Part shown: positions 1-11,234 of the stretch, in pieces
Numbering within the stretch: position 1 is the stretch's first letter
Layout: every line of letters starts with the position of its first letter
From: Crossiella equi
GTDB taxonomy: Bacteria > Actinomycetota > Actinomycetes > Mycobacteriales > Pseudonocardiaceae
NCBI RefSeq assembly: GCF_017876755.1
Contig: NZ_JAGIOO010000001.1
Span: 6,433,786 to 6,497,785 of the forward strand
Length of the DNA: 64,000 bases
Reading direction: 5' to 3'
Program-made: the position numbers and the translations under genes
The notes under the pieces: generated by a model
Databases searched by the model: none
Told to the model about the DNA's origin: nothing
Seen by the model: the letters and a program-made list of their open reading frames with translations, nothing else

Positions 1-1980
1 AAGACCTCTGACTCCGGCCGCGCCGGGCTGCTCGTCGGGGCCAACCAGGACCCGCTCGACCGCTCCGGCTGGCCGCAGCTGCCGCCGGGGGCGCGCTGGG
101 CGGTCGACCTCGTGCAGGTGCCGCAGCAGCTTCGCCCCGCCCTGCACCGCGCGCTCGACCGCATGGCCGTGGTCGAGGACCTCGCCTCGGCGGGCCGCCT
201 CGTGCAGGCCCACCGCGAGGTCCGCGCGGTCACCACCGACGGCGACGTGCTCGGCGCGGACTGGGCGGTCGGCGGCTCCGGCCGCAGCCAGAGCGTCATC
301 GAGGTGCAGGCCGCCGTCGACGAGGCCCGCGAGCAGCTGGCCCAGGCCGAGCACCGCCTGGAGGCGGCCAGCGCCGCCCTGGACGGCGCCCGCGCCGAGG
401 AGAAGGCCCGCCGCGAGGACGTCACGCTCGCCCAGGAGGCGGTCAACGAGTCCCGCGTGCAGCGCGCCCGCAGCTCCGAACGCCTGGCCCGCCTCGGGCA
501 GGCCGCCCGCTCCGCGCTGGCCGAGGCGCAGCGGCACGAGACCGCGCGCGCCAAGGTCGAGCAGTCCCGCGAGGAGAACCTGGCCCGCCTGGCCGAGCTG
601 GAAGAGCGCCTCCTGGAGGTCGAGGACGCGCAGGAGGGCGAGGACGAGCCGGACACCACGGCCCGCGACGAGATCGCCGCCTCCCTGGCCGAGGCCCGGC
701 AGGAGGAGGTCGAGGCCCGCCTGGTCCAGCGCACCAGCGAGGAACGCGCCCGCGCCCTGCTCGGCCGCGCCGACTCGCTGCGCCGTGCCGCCCGCGCCGA
801 GCGCGAGGCCCGGGAACGCGCCGAACGCGCCCGCGCCGCCCGCACCCTGGGCGCCACCGTCGCCAACGCCGTTGTCGCGGCCGGTGAGACCGCGCTGGGC
901 CGCATCGCGCACTCGCTGGCCCGCGCCGCCACCGAGCGCGACGCCGCCCAGGTGCGCAAGGCCGAGCACGAGTCGTTGCTGGCCAAGGTGCGCAACCGCG
1001 TGCGCGAGCTGGCAGGCGAGCTGGAGAAGCTCACCGACGCGGTGCACCGCGACGAGGTGCTGCGCGCCGAGCAGCGGCTGCGCATCGAGGCCCTCGAGAC
1101 CAAGATCGCCGACGACTTCGGCATCGGCCTGGACGACCTGGTCGCCGAGTACGGCCCGATGGCCTTCATCCCGCCCAGCGCGCTGGAGGTGGCCGAGTAC
1201 GAGGCGGCGAAGGAGCGCGGCGAGGAGGTCACCGCGCCGCAGCCCATGCCGTATGACCGCCCCACCCAGGAACGCCGCGCCAAGCGCGCCGAACGCGACC
1301 TCGCCCTGCTGGGCAAGGTCAACCCGCTGGCGCTGGAGGAGTTCGCGGCCCTGGAGGAGCGGTACAAGTTCCTCTCCACCCAGCTCGAGGACCTCAAGGC
1401 CACCCGCCGCGACCTGCTCACCGTGGTCAAGGAGGTGGACGAGAAGATCCTCGCGCTCTTCGCCGACGCCTACGAGGACGTGGCCCGGGAGTTCGTCGAG
1501 GTCTTCCAGACCCTGTTCCCCGGCGGTGAGGGCAGGCTGCTGCTCACCGACCCCGAGGACCTGCTCACCACCGGCATCGAGGTCGAGGCCCGCCCGCCGG
1601 GCAAGAAGGTCAAGCGCCTGTCGCTGCTCTCCGGTGGCGAGAAGTCGCTGACCGCGGTGGCCATGCTGGTGGCCATCTTCCGCGCCCGCCCCTCGCCCTT
1701 CTACATCATGGACGAGGTCGAGGCGGCGCTGGACGACACCAACCTGCGCAGGCTGATCACGCTGTTCAGCCAGCTGCGGGACAAGTCCCAGCTGATCATC
1801 ATCACCCACCAGAAGCCGACCATGGAGATCGCCGACGCGCTGTACGGCGTGAGCATGCGCGGCGACGGCATCAGCCAGGTGATCTCGCAGCGGCTGCGCG
1901 GTGTCGACACCGTCGCGCCCGCCGCCGACAAATCCGTTACCGAAAACGCGGAGACACCGGAACCGGTCCCGGCGAACTGA
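1..1980 (+). CDS. smc: Chromosome segregation ATPase SMC, C-terminal part (5' end outside window)
   Basis: The frame is open from the first base, so the visible 659 residues are the end of a longer protein. SMC dimers organise and segregate the nucleoid together with ScpA/ScpB. The visible part starts near the hinge, runs through a long charged coiled coil rich in E, A and R (about residues 100-470 of this fragment), and ends in the C-terminal ATPase lobe. That lobe carries the ABC signature LSGGEKSLTA and the Walker B stretch PFYIMDEVEAALDD, followed by the IIITHQK switch. A short acidic tail follows. It is the first gene of the conserved smc-ftsY-amtB-glnB-glnD block. The N-terminal Walker A half lies upstream of the window. 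Confidence 0.97.
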   Translation, partial: KTSDSGRAGLLVGANQDPLDRSGWPQLPPGARWAVDLVQVPQQLRPALHRALDRMAVVEDLASAGRLVQAHREVRAVTTDGDVLGADWAVGGSGRSQSVIEVQAAVDEAREQLAQAEHRLEAASAALDGARAEEKARREDVTLAQEAVNESRVQRARSSERLARLGQAARSALAEAQRHETARAKVEQSREENLARLAELEERLLEVEDAQEGEDEPDTTARDEIAASLAEARQEEVEARLVQRTSEERARALLGRADSLRRAARAEREARERAERARAARTLGATVANAVVAAGETALGRIAHSLARAATERDAAQVRKAEHESLLAKVRNRVRELAGELEKLTDAVHRDEVLRAEQRLRIEALETKIADDFGIGLDDLVAEYGPMAFIPPSALEVAEYEAAKERGEEVTAPQPMPYDRPTQERRAKRAERDLALLGKVNPLALEEFAALEERYKFLSTQLEDLKATRRDLLTVVKEVDEKILALFADAYEDVAREFVEVFQTLFPGGEGRLLLTDPEDLLTTGIEVEARPPGKKVKRLSLLSGGEKSLTAVAMLVAIFRARPSPFYIMDEVEAALDDTNLRRLITLFSQLRDKSQLIIITHQKPTMEIADALYGVSMRGDGISQVISQRLRGVDTVAPAADKSVTENAETPEPVPAN

Positions 1981-2031
1981 CCTCTAAGGTTCACGCTCAA
2001 CCGGTCAACCCATCTCGGGGGAGAAGTCCAC

Positions 2032-2715
2032 GTGAACCAGCCGTACGGCCAGCAGTACCCCGGTCAGCAGCCCTTCCCCGGCGGCGGCCAGCCCCAGCCG
2101 GGTCAGCAGCCCTACCCCGGCCAGCCCTACCCGGGGCAGCCGATGCCCGGTCAGCCGATGCCGGGGCAGCCGTACCAGCAGCCGACCCAGCCCTACCAGC
2201 AGCAGCCCAGCGGCGGCTTCCCCGCCCCGGGCCCGCAGAGCGGCGGCTTCCCGGCCCAGCAGCCCCCGCCCGGCGCGTACCCGGGTGGTCCCGGCGGCTA
2301 CCAGCAGCCCGGCTTCCCGCCCCCGCCGCCCGGCCACGGCCGGCTGATGCTGGACACCTCGTTCTTCCCACTGGCCTTCATCCTGCACCTGTTCAAGCCC
2401 ACGCTGACCATCAACGGCCGCCCGGGCCCGATCCAGTGGGGCCAGACCCCGATCGACCTGCCGCCCGGCCAGTACCACGTGAAGGTGCACTTCCGGTACA
2501 TCTTCATGGACGCGGGCCCGGCCGAGGCGACCATCCCGATCGCCGAGGGCCAGACCGTGCCGGTGTTCTACAAGGCGCCCGCGATCATCTTCATGGGCGG
2601 CGCGATGGGCCCGGCCCCGCAGGACACGCCGGGCCTGGTGCCGATGTTCGTCATCATGGGCGTCGCGTTCCTGTTCGCCTTCCTGGTGGGACTGCTGCCG
2701 CTGATGCTCCTCTGA
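2032..2715 (+). CDS. P/Q/G-rich single-pass membrane protein, function unknown
   Basis: 227 residues starting at a GTG behind GGGGAGAAG. Residues 1 to about 105 are low complexity, built from repeated PGQ, PYPGQP and MPGQP units. A central folded part (about 110-195) contains [12 protein letters not shown] and [16 protein letters not shown]. One hydrophobic helix closes the protein ([20 protein letters not shown], about 203-222). Such Pro/Gln tails are common on actinobacterial membrane proteins, and I assign no function. It sits 51 bp after smc, so it may be read from the smc transcript. The central part resembles small beta-rich domains of uncharacterised actinobacterial proteins. Confidence 0.8.
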   Translation: MNQPYGQQYPGQQPFPGGGQPQPGQQPYPGQPYPGQPMPGQPMPGQPYQQPTQPYQQQPSGGFPAPGPQSGGFPAQQPPPGAYPGGPGGYQQPGFPPPPPGHGRLMLDTSFFPLAFILHLFKPTLTINGRPGPIQWGQTPIDLPPGQYHVKVHFRYIFMDAGPAEATIPIAEGQTVPVFYKAPAIIFMGGAMGPAPQDTPGLVPMFVIMGVAFLFAFLVGLLPLMLL

Positions 2716-2746
2716 CCGCCGCGCCCGCCCGTGCCAGAGTCATGGC

Positions 2747-4291
2747 ATGAGCGGACACAGCGACGTGATCGTGATCGGCGGCGGCCACAACGGCCTGGTC
2801 GCCGCCCTCCTCCTCGCCCGCGCGGGGCGTTCGGTGCGGCTGCTCGAACGCGCCCCGGGCCTGGGCGGGGCCTCGGTCAGCAAGCAGGTCTTCCCCGGGC
2901 AGCCCGCGCGGCTGTCGCAGTACAGCTACCTGGTCAGCCTGCTGCCCGACTCGCTGGCCGCCGAGCTCGGCCTGAACCTGGAGCTGCGCTCCCGCGCGGT
3001 GTCCTCCTACACCCCCGTGCGGGACACCGGCCTGCTCGTCGAACGCGAGCCGGGCGCCGCCACCGAGGCCTCCTTCCACGAGGTCACCGGCTCCGGCGAG
3101 GCCTGGCGCGCCTGGCAGCGCTTCTACGCGCGGGTGGAGGCCTTCGCCGAGGCGGTCGGCCCCGCCCTGGAGGGCCCGCTGCGCAGGCGCACCGAGGTGC
3201 GCGACCGGGTCACCGCACTGGCCGGAGCGCTGACCTGGGACGACTTCATCGAGCGGCCCCTGGCCGAGGTGCTGGAGCGCGAGTTCGCCGACGACCTGGT
3301 GCGCGGTGTGGTCGCCACCGACGGGCTGATCGGCGTGGACACCTCGCTGCACAGCCCGGAACTGGGCCAGAACCGCTGCTTCCTCTACCACGTCACCGGC
3401 AACTCCTCCGGCGAGTGGCGGGTGCCGGTCGGCGGCATGGGCGCCCTGTCCGAACGCCTGGCCGACGCCGTCCGCGCGGCCGGGGTCGAGGTGCACACCG
3501 GCGCCGAGGTGGCCGCGGTCGCCGAGGACACCGGCGGTGTCACGGTGTCCACAGTGGACGGCCAGGAGTTCGCGGCCGGGCACGTGCTGGCCGCGGTCGC
3601 CCCGGCGGTGCTGGACCGCCTGCTGGGCAAGGAGACCGCGCCGCCGGAGGGCAGCCAGCTCAAGGTCAACCTGCTGCTGACCCGCCTGCCCCGCCTGCGC
3701 AGCGGCGCCGACCCGCGCCAGGCCTTCGCGGGCACCCTGCACCTGGGTGAGTCCTACACCGAGCTGGAAGCCGCCCATACCCTTGCCGCACAGGGACAAC
3801 TGGCCAACCCGCTGCCGTGCGAGGTCTACTGCCACTCGCTCACCGACCCGTCCATCCTGGGCCCGCTGGCCGCCGACGGCCACCACACGCTCACCCTGTT
3901 CGGCCTGCACGCCCCGGCCCGCCTCTTCCGCGACGGCACCACCACCCGCGAGGCCGCCACCGCCGCCGCCCTGGCCGCCCTCCAGGCCCACTTGGCCGAG
4001 CCGCTCACCGACGTCCTGGCTACCGACCGTGACGGAAATCCCTGTGTGCAAGCGGCCACACCCCTGGACCTGGAGCACGACCTGGGCATGCCCGGCGGGC
4101 ACATCTTCCACGGCGAGCTGAGCTGGCCGTGGCTGTCCGACGACGAGCCCGCCGACACCCCCGCGCAGCGCTGGGGAGTGGCCGTGACCGGGCACAACAG
4201 GGTCCTGCTGGCCGGCGCGGGCACCCGCCGGGGCGGGGGTGTGAGTGGCCTCGGCGGGGTCGCCGCGGCCCGCGCCGTCACGTGTTCATAA
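2747..4291 (+). CDS. FAD-dependent oxidoreductase of the phytoene-dehydrogenase-like (COG1233) family
   Basis: 514 residues. The N-terminus gives a Rossmann dinucleotide-binding site, DVIVIGGGHNGLVAALLLARAG with GGGHNG at 11-16, followed by the acidic strand end LLERAPGLGG. The middle keeps the family stretch GNSSGEWRVPVGGMGALSERL. The C-terminus has the second FAD contact, NRVLLAGAGTRRGGGVSGLGG. Length and layout fit the phytoene desaturase/PYROXD2 group of flavin amine-oxidase-like enzymes. No carotenoid genes lie nearby, so a carotenoid role is not supported and the substrate is unknown. It starts 31 bp after the preceding gene. Confidence 0.85.
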   Translation: MSGHSDVIVIGGGHNGLVAALLLARAGRSVRLLERAPGLGGASVSKQVFPGQPARLSQYSYLVSLLPDSLAAELGLNLELRSRAVSSYTPVRDTGLLVEREPGAATEASFHEVTGSGEAWRAWQRFYARVEAFAEAVGPALEGPLRRRTEVRDRVTALAGALTWDDFIERPLAEVLEREFADDLVRGVVATDGLIGVDTSLHSPELGQNRCFLYHVTGNSSGEWRVPVGGMGALSERLADAVRAAGVEVHTGAEVAAVAEDTGGVTVSTVDGQEFAAGHVLAAVAPAVLDRLLGKETAPPEGSQLKVNLLLTRLPRLRSGADPRQAFAGTLHLGESYTELEAAHTLAAQGQLANPLPCEVYCHSLTDPSILGPLAADGHHTLTLFGLHAPARLFRDGTTTREAATAAALAALQAHLAEPLTDVLATDRDGNPCVQAATPLDLEHDLGMPGGHIFHGELSWPWLSDDEPADTPAQRWGVAVTGHNRVLLAGAGTRRGGGVSGLGGVAAARAVTCS

Positions 4292-4319
4292 CGGCAATCT
4301 CAACTGGTTTGTGCTAAGG

Positions 4320-4334
4320 GTGACAAGGTGTCAC
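4320..4334. promoter_or_regulatory. Short inverted repeat GTGAC-N5-GTCAC upstream of the LppU-like gene
   Basis: GTGAC at 4320-4324 and GTCAC at 4330-4334 form a 5+5 bp inverted repeat, 48 bp upstream of the ATG at 4383. It could be an operator or a small RNA hairpin. The arms are short enough to occur by chance in this GC-rich DNA. Confidence 0.25.
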
Positions 4335-4382
4335 GATTGCGCTCGCCCAATTGGGTGAAGCACGATCAAGGAGACACTGGGG

Positions 4383-4793
4383 ATGACCAACCCGCAGGCC
4401 GAGCAGCCGCAGCCCTACTCGCAGCAGGACGCTCCGGCGCCCAAGAAGAAGAGCAAGCTCCCGAAGATCCTCGGCTACCTCATCGTGCCGCTGATCGCGT
4501 TGGGCTTCTTCGTCTACAACTTCATGTTCGGCGCGGGCAACGCCAAGGTCGGCGAGTGCCTCGCCGGCGACGGCACCAACGCCAACTCGGTCGAGAAGGT
4601 CGACTGCGCCGACGCGAAGGCGAAGTTCACCGTCGTGGGTCGGGTCGAAGGCAAGACCTCCGCCGATGTCGACGACGTCGAGGGCAAGGAGCACGCCTGC
4701 GACGCCTACCCTGGCTGGAAGCACGTCTACTGGGAGCAGAGCAGCCGCCGGTCCACCACCGGTGCGCTCCTGTGCCTCGTGCCCAAGGCATGA
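4383..4793 (+). CDS. LppU/SCO3897-like membrane-anchored protein
   Basis: 136 residues. A hydrophilic head with a basic patch (KKKSKLPK) precedes one membrane helix (LGYLIVPLIALGFFVYNFMF, about 31-50). The extracellular domain of about 85 residues has four cysteines in the patterns VGECL, VDCAD, HACDAYPG and ALLCLVP. This spacing, and the ending that compares the protein to a cell-surface sensor, fit the LppU/SCO3897 family of uncharacterised actinobacterial exported proteins. The four cysteines probably form two disulphides. It is a single gene, closed by a strong hairpin directly downstream. Confidence 0.7.
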   Translation: MTNPQAEQPQPYSQQDAPAPKKKSKLPKILGYLIVPLIALGFFVYNFMFGAGNAKVGECLAGDGTNANSVEKVDCADAKAKFTVVGRVEGKTSADVDDVEGKEHACDAYPGWKHVYWEQSSRRSTTGALLCLVPKA

Positions 4794-4810
4794 GCTAGCC
4801 AGAACACACG

Positions 4811-4848
4811 AACGGCGCCGGTCTCGGGGGCAACGGACCGGCGCCGTT
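4811..4848. terminator. Bidirectional terminator hairpin
   Basis: A perfect 13-bp stem, AACGGCGCCGGTC (4811-4823) with its complement at 4836-4848, encloses a 12-nt loop. An outer GAACAC/GTGTTC pairing (4802-4807 with 4854-4859) could extend it. It lies between two convergent genes, as expected of a shared terminator. Confidence 0.85.
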
Positions 4849-4861
4849 CCGCGTGTTCAGG

Positions 4862-6358
4862 TCAGGACCTCACCTCGGCGGGCGCGTCCTTGTGCCGCAG
4901 CGACAGCAGTCCGCCGACCACCAGCGTGATCGCCACACCCAGCGGCGGGTACCACGGGTAGGCCAGCCCCGGCGTCTTGCTCAGCACCGGCGGCAGGATG
5001 ATCGCGGTCATCGCCACGACGGTCACCACGAACGCCACGATCGCGTCCGACTGCCGGGCCCGCTTCACGATGAGCCCCAGCAGGAACGAGCCGAGCAGCG
5101 CGCCGTAGGTGTAGCCGGTGATCGACAGACCTTGTTCCACGATCGGGTTGCCCCGGCCGGTGAACTGCGCGAACAGGCCCGCGAACACGATCAGCAGCCC
5201 GGCCCAGATCACCGTCCACAAGCGACCCTGCTTGAGCAGCTCGGCGTCGCTGAGCTGCCGCTTGACCACCCGCTGGTAGATGTCGGTCACCGTGGAGGAG
5301 GCCAGCGCGCCCAGCGAGGAGCTCAGCGCGGCGGCCAGAATGCCCGCGATCACGAACCCGGACAGGCCGCTGGGCAGCTCGTTCACGATGAACGTGGCGA
5401 ACAGCTCGTCGTTGTTGTTCAGGCCGAGGTCCTGCACCGGCTTGGCCGCGTTGTAGAAGGCCCACAGCATCACGCCGATGAACAGGAACAGCGCGAACTG
5501 CACGAACACCACCAGGCCGCTGGCGATCAGCGCCTTCTGGCTGGCCTTCACATCGCGCGTGGCCATCAGACGCTGCACGATCAGCTGGTCCGCGCCGTGC
5601 GAGGCCATGGACAGCACCGCGCCGCCGAGGAAGGCCGTGGGCAGCGCGTACGGGCTGAGCAGCGGGTCGGAGGTCAGGTCCAGGATCTGGAACTTGTTGG
5701 CGTCCACCGCGCGGGAGAACCAGTCGCCGGGCAGCGCGTCGGCCAGCGCCCAGATCACCACGACCGCGCCGAGCAGGTACCAGAGCATCTGGATCGCGTC
5801 GACCCACACCACCGCGCGCACGCCGCCGAAGAAGCTGTACACCACCATCGCGATGCCCAGCACGAACACGATCGACCAGTACGAGGCCTCGATGCCGTAG
5901 GCGGCGAGCACGACCTTGACCGGGATCGCGGTGGCGAACAGGCGCAGGCCGTCCGCGAGCAGGCGGGTGAACAGGAAGGTCACCGAGGCCGTGGTGCGCA
6001 GGCCGTCGCCGAACCGCTTGCCCAGGAAGGCGTAGGCGGTGACCAGGTCACCGGCCACGTACTTCGGCAGCAGCACGAACGAGACCACGATCCGCCCGAG
6101 CAGGTAGCCGATGGCCAGCGACAGGAAGGTCATGCCGCCCGCGCCGGGCGTGGCCAGGTAGGCCACGGTCGGCACGCTGAGCACGGTCAGCGTCGAGGTC
6201 TCCGCGGAGACCACGGACAGGCAGACCACCCACCAGGAGATCTTGCCCTCGCCGACGAAGTAGTCGTTGGCCGACTTCTGCCGCCCGCCGATCCAGATCC
6301 CCAGCAGCGGCATGCCCACCAGGAACACCGCGATGATGGCCAGGTCGAGACTGCGCAC
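4862..6358 (-). CDS. Sodium:solute symporter (SSS family)
   Basis: 498 residues on the minus strand. The start chosen is the GTG at 6358, because GGAGG (6371-6367) sits 8 nt upstream. A second GTG at 6367 overlaps that ribosome site. About 13 hydrophobic helices are visible. The N-terminal stretch GGRQKSANDYFVGEGKISWW followed by SAETSTLTVLSVPTVAYL is typical of the SSS family, which couples uptake of sugars, amino acids or vitamins to Na+ entry. It begins 17 nt after the anmK stop, so the two genes form an operon. That context suggests an anhydro-muramyl or related amino-sugar substrate. This is inference: the fold alone does not fix specificity. Confidence 0.9.
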   Translation of the reverse strand: MRSLDLAIIAVFLVGMPLLGIWIGGRQKSANDYFVGEGKISWWVVCLSVVSAETSTLTVLSVPTVAYLATPGAGGMTFLSLAIGYLLGRIVVSFVLLPKYVAGDLVTAYAFLGKRFGDGLRTTASVTFLFTRLLADGLRLFATAIPVKVVLAAYGIEASYWSIVFVLGIAMVVYSFFGGVRAVVWVDAIQMLWYLLGAVVVIWALADALPGDWFSRAVDANKFQILDLTSDPLLSPYALPTAFLGGAVLSMASHGADQLIVQRLMATRDVKASQKALIASGLVVFVQFALFLFIGVMLWAFYNAAKPVQDLGLNNNDELFATFIVNELPSGLSGFVIAGILAAALSSSLGALASSTVTDIYQRVVKRQLSDAELLKQGRLWTVIWAGLLIVFAGLFAQFTGRGNPIVEQGLSITGYTYGALLGSFLLGLIVKRARQSDAIVAFVVTVVAMTAIILPPVLSKTPGLAYPWYPPLGVAITLVVGGLLSLRHKDAPAEVRS

Positions 6359-6375
6359 GTCCCACACCTCCGTTA

Positions 6376-7590
6376 CTAGCCGGCGGTCACCGGCTCCCCA
6401 GTTGTCGTCCCCGTGTGGCAGCGCAGCACGACCGGTGTCGCCGCCCACGGCTCCGGCAGCCGCAACGCGGTGCGGCCCGGAGTGATGCTGCCCAGCTGGC
6501 GCGGCCCGACCGCCCCCGTGGCGTCCGGCAGGGTGCCGGGCACACCGTGGAAGGTGAGCAAACCGAGCAGCGCCGCAAGGTAGGCCTCCTTGCCGTCGGC
6601 GGGCAAGCCCTCGTCCGCGCTGAGCACCAGCTCGGCGGGGGAGAGCAGCCTGCGCAAAGCGGCCATCAGCGTGGCGTTGTGCACCCCGCCTCCGGAAGCC
6701 ACCACCCGGGTGGCGCCTTGCCTGCCACACTCCTGGGCGACCGTGCGGGCCGTCAGCTCCACCAGTGTGGCGAGCAGGTCCGGTCCGGACAGCGGTTCCG
6801 GCAGCCGGTCCAGCGCGGCCCGGAGGTAGTCGGGCGTGAAGTGCTCCTTGCCCGTGGACTTCGGCGCGGGCAGGGCGTAGTAGGGGTCGGCGAGCAGGTC
6901 CGACAACAGGCCCGGGTGAGGGGAGCCGATGGCGGCGAGCCGGCCCCCCTCGTCGCGCTCGCGGCGCTCCGGTAGCAGCCGGGCCGCCGCGTCCAGCAGC
7001 GCGTTGCCCGGACCTGTGTCGTAGGCCAGCGGCGCTGACTCGCCACCGACCACGCTGATGTTGGCGATGCCCCCGAGGTTGAGGGCCGCCACCCGTTCCG
7101 CGCCCGACCCCAGCCACAGCTGGTCGAGCAGCCCCACCAATGGCGCGCCGTGCCCACCGGCGGCGACGTCGCGCGCCCGCAGGTCGGCCACCACCGGCAG
7201 CCCGGTGGCCTCGGCGATCCAGGCGGGCTGCCCCAGCTGCAAGGTGCCTTCGCAGTGCCCGTCCTCGACCCAGTGGTAGAGCGTCTGCCCGAGCGAGCCG
7301 ACCAGGTCGGCCTGCCCGCCGCACAGCTCGGACACACCCTGGACGGCCGCCGCCCCGAACGCGCGGCCGACCAGGGTGTCCAGGCGGCACAGCTGCCGCG
7401 CGGTGCAGTCCCCGGGCGGCAGCGCGGCGAGCAGCTCCGCGCGCAGCTCCTCCGGGTACGGCACGTCCAGGAAGCCCAGGGGCCGGAGGTCCAGGACCCC
7501 GTCCGGGCGGAGGCGGAACTCGGCCGCGGCCACGTCGATGCCGTCCATCGACGTGCCGGACAGCAGCCCGAGTACTCGCCAAGATTTCAC
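6376..7590 (-). CDS. anmK: Anhydro-N-acetylmuramic acid kinase
   Basis: 404 residues from the GTG at 7590. AnmK cleaves the 1,6-anhydro ring of anhydro-MurNAc and phosphorylates it to MurNAc-6-phosphate, a step of peptidoglycan recycling. The diagnostic ATP-binding motif GLLSGTSMDGID lies at residues 8-19. NLGGIANISV and VASGGGVHNATLM are the other conserved family segments. A TTG at 7626 is also in frame, but it is the -35 element of a well-spaced promoter whose predicted transcript begins at the GTG, and no ribosome site precedes either start. I therefore favour a leaderless mRNA. The sodium symporter follows 17 nt downstream. ftsY is divergent, 98 bp away. Confidence 0.93.
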   Translation of the reverse strand: MKSWRVLGLLSGTSMDGIDVAAAEFRLRPDGVLDLRPLGFLDVPYPEELRAELLAALPPGDCTARQLCRLDTLVGRAFGAAAVQGVSELCGGQADLVGSLGQTLYHWVEDGHCEGTLQLGQPAWIAEATGLPVVADLRARDVAAGGHGAPLVGLLDQLWLGSGAERVAALNLGGIANISVVGGESAPLAYDTGPGNALLDAAARLLPERRERDEGGRLAAIGSPHPGLLSDLLADPYYALPAPKSTGKEHFTPDYLRAALDRLPEPLSGPDLLATLVELTARTVAQECGRQGATRVVASGGGVHNATLMAALRRLLSPAELVLSADEGLPADGKEAYLAALLGLLTFHGVPGTLPDATGAVGPRQLGSITPGRTALRLPEPWAATPVVLRCHTGTTTGEPVTAG

Positions 7591-7597
7591 AGGATGT

Positions 7598-7626
7598 GTT
7601 GTATTGCTTGGCGAAAGTTTTCGCAA
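7598..7626 (-). promoter_or_regulatory. Promoter for anmK, giving a leaderless transcript
   Basis: On the minus strand TTGCGA (7626-7621) and TACAAC (7603-7598) are separated by exactly 17 nt. Seven bases then lead to the GTG at 7590, so transcription would begin at the start codon. There is no Shine-Dalgarno sequence. Leaderless genes with this geometry are frequent in actinobacteria. Confidence 0.6.
7611..7624. promoter_or_regulatory. Palindromic operator GCGAAA-GT-TTTCGC in the anmK promoter
   Basis: A perfect 6+2+6 palindrome overlaps the -35 element and spacer of the anmK promoter. RpiR-family regulators, which often control amino-sugar and MurNAc genes, bind GAAA...TTTC palindromes of similar form. 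No regulator gene is in the window, so the link is inference. A bound repressor here would block RNA polymerase directly. Confidence 0.5.
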
Positions 7627-7688
7627 GGGTTGACATCGAGTCGAGACCGGGGCGCTCCTGGCAAAACCGCTGATGCGAGGATGGGCGG

Positions 7689-11157
<3,469 letters not shown>

Positions 11158-11170
11158 GTGAGACAACCAG

Positions 11171-11209
11171 CCTGAGGTGGCGCTCCCCGCGCGGGAGCGC
11201 CACCTCAGG
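11171..11209 (+). terminator. Hairpin between glnK and glnD
   Basis: A perfect 16-bp stem, CCTGAGGTGGCGCTCC (11171-11186) with 11194-11209, closes a 7-nt loop. There is no T-run, as is usual in high-GC actinobacteria. It lies 14 bp after the glnK stop and 26 bp before glnD, so it probably lowers glnD expression relative to amtB-glnK rather than fully separating them. Confidence 0.8.
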
Positions 11210-11234
11210 CGTCCCAGGGGAAGAGGCGGGGCGG

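Noticed and set aside
2032-2490. Collagen-like structural role for the PGQ repeats of the membrane protein
   Set aside because: The repeats are irregular and lack strict Gly-X-Y periodicity.
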